From the NCBI GenBank assembly GCA_017993335.1, contig JAGOMX010000016.1, positions 1 to 36,262 of the forward strand: a stretch of 36,262 nucleotides of DNA. The letters run 5' to 3'. The position numbers and the translations under genes are program-made. This stretch comes from Alphaproteobacteria bacterium. Its GTDB lineage: Bacteria; Pseudomonadota; Alphaproteobacteria; JAGOMX01. The notes below the pieces were generated by a model. The model was not told where the DNA came from. It saw nothing but the letters and a program-made list of their open reading frames with translations, and did not search any database. Position 1 is the first letter of the stretch; every line of letters starts with the position of its first letter. This document shows, piece by piece, positions 35,926 through 36,262 of the stretch.

Positions 35926-35976
35926 ATTTAGTAAGTCCGTGAGAACGGTCATTAGTATATATGGAGAATATTAGGA

Positions 35977-36262
35977 ATGATTAAGTTTACGAAGAAATTA
36001 GCGATTTTTGCGAGTCTCGCTCTCTTGAGTGCAGGGCAGTTTGTTGCCTTTGGCTCCAATAGCTATAATGACGACTCAGAAGAGGCTGGCGAGCAGCTTG
36101 TCGTTGCAACACCTGTCGCCAAGAGACAGCTCGGTGATGAAGTTACGGGACCTGGGGATTCAAGATTCCAAAATAGATTACCCGCCGATGTTATGAAATT
36201 GATTTTTCTTGAGGCAAGTAAAATTGGTGCTGATCCGCGCAAGTTAAGGGCTGTCAGTCCCG
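35977..36262 (+). CDS. predicted secreted protein with F-box-like motif (partial, cut by window end)
   Basis: Only the first 95 residues are visible; the frame is still open at the window end. It begins with a Sec-type signal peptide (MIKFTKKLAIFASLALLSAG, likely cut near residue 26). A low-complexity acidic stretch follows, and then residues 67-95 match the start of an F-box: RLPADVMKLIF (Leu68, Pro69, Val72, Ile76, Phe77), then LRAVSP (Leu90, Val93). F-boxes bind Skp1 in eukaryotic SCF ubiquitin ligases, and host-adapted bacteria are known to encode F-box effectors. GGAGA lies nine bases before the ATG. The substrate-binding region (repeats such as ankyrin or leucine-rich repeats would be expected) lies beyond the window. 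Confidence 0.65.
   Translation, partial: MIKFTKKLAIFASLALLSAGQFVAFGSNSYNDDSEEAGEQLVVATPVAKRQLGDEVTGPGDSRFQNRLPADVMKLIFLEASKIGADPRKLRAVSP

Larger units (their letters stand above)
35409..35976. other. intergenic region: dnaK leader/promoter and promoter of the F-box-like gene
   Basis: About 570 bases between divergent genes. The dnaK side holds a leader of about 145 bases with short inverted pairs: AACCTCT/AGAGGTT (35493-35499 with 35519-35525) and AGACC/GGTCT (35462-35466 with 35472-35476). Further out lie the start-site palindrome and a promoter. A 102-codon frame at 35634-35942 (plus) starts with TTG, has no ribosome-binding site and resembles nothing I know, so it is not called as a gene. 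Confidence 0.5.

Noticed and set aside
35634..35942. 102-codon plus-strand frame before the F-box-like gene
   Set aside because: It starts with TTG without a ribosome-binding site, contains the likely promoter of the next gene and resembles no family. It could be a decayed fragment, but nothing supports that.
1..36262. CRISPR arrays, tRNA or rRNA genes, integrases or transposases
   Set aside because: Reading both strands showed no regularly spaced repeats, no T-arm-like GGTTCGAATCC strings and no transposase or integrase motifs.

Overview
The window looks like chromosome from a moderately AT-rich alphaproteobacterium, probably a host-associated one of the Holosporales/Rickettsiales kind. The lineage call rests on an ALAS-type (C4 pathway) hemA, a NagD-like HAD hydrolase with the D-x-W-G signature, the rph/rdgB/hemW cluster divergent from grpE, and argS followed by a SPOR-domain gene. 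The host-associated call is inferred from two predicted exported proteins with eukaryotic ubiquitin-system motifs. No tRNA, rRNA, CRISPR array, transposase or phage gene was seen.

Layout. 1-1170: a FemAB/GNAT-fold transferase on the minus strand. 1476-6873: plus-strand run trxB, a 3-hydroxyisobutyryl-CoA hydrolase-like gene, then the conserved outer-membrane/ribosome group yfgM-like, bamB, der. 6930-7163: a 214-bp MITE-like element with near-terminal symmetry, a 10-bp target duplication and internal REP-like hairpins. 7221-18086: housekeeping genes rbsK, erpA (minus), argS-SPOR-M50 protease, hemW-rdgB-rph (minus), grpE-ftsK-lolA. 18096-18133: terminator between convergent genes. 18147-21167: two predicted secreted proteins of unknown function on the minus strand flanking a ferredoxin-NADP reductase; the second carries three ubiquitin-interacting-motif-like segments. 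21268-24874: rluD and hemA (minus), xseA (plus). 24871-28902: a more accessory-looking stretch with a DUF4143 ATPase, an AdiC/PotE-like permease and an alpha/beta hydrolase, with three copies of a 16-bp near-palindrome between them. 29002-35408: hybrid histidine kinase, HAD hydrolase, dnaJ, dnaK, all minus. 35977-36262: the start of an exported protein with an F-box-like motif, cut by the window end.

How the genes fit together. Most of the window is core cell biology: envelope biogenesis (BamB, LolA, SPOR, FtsK), protein folding (DnaK/DnaJ/GrpE), translation and ribosome maturation (ArgS, Der, RluD, Rph), heme and Fe-S (HemA, HemW, ErpA) and redox (TrxB, ferredoxin-NADP reductase). The unusual signal is the pair of predicted Sec-exported proteins, one with tandem UIM-like helices and one with an F-box-like segment. 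Both motifs belong to eukaryotic ubiquitin signalling, so they are the best candidates here for an undescribed host-interaction system. Secretion to a host is an inference; no dedicated secretion-system gene lies in the window. The heat-shock genes also stand out: hrcA is missing from beside grpE, no CIRCE element was recognised, and a perfect 8-bp-arm palindrome sits at the predicted dnaK transcription start.
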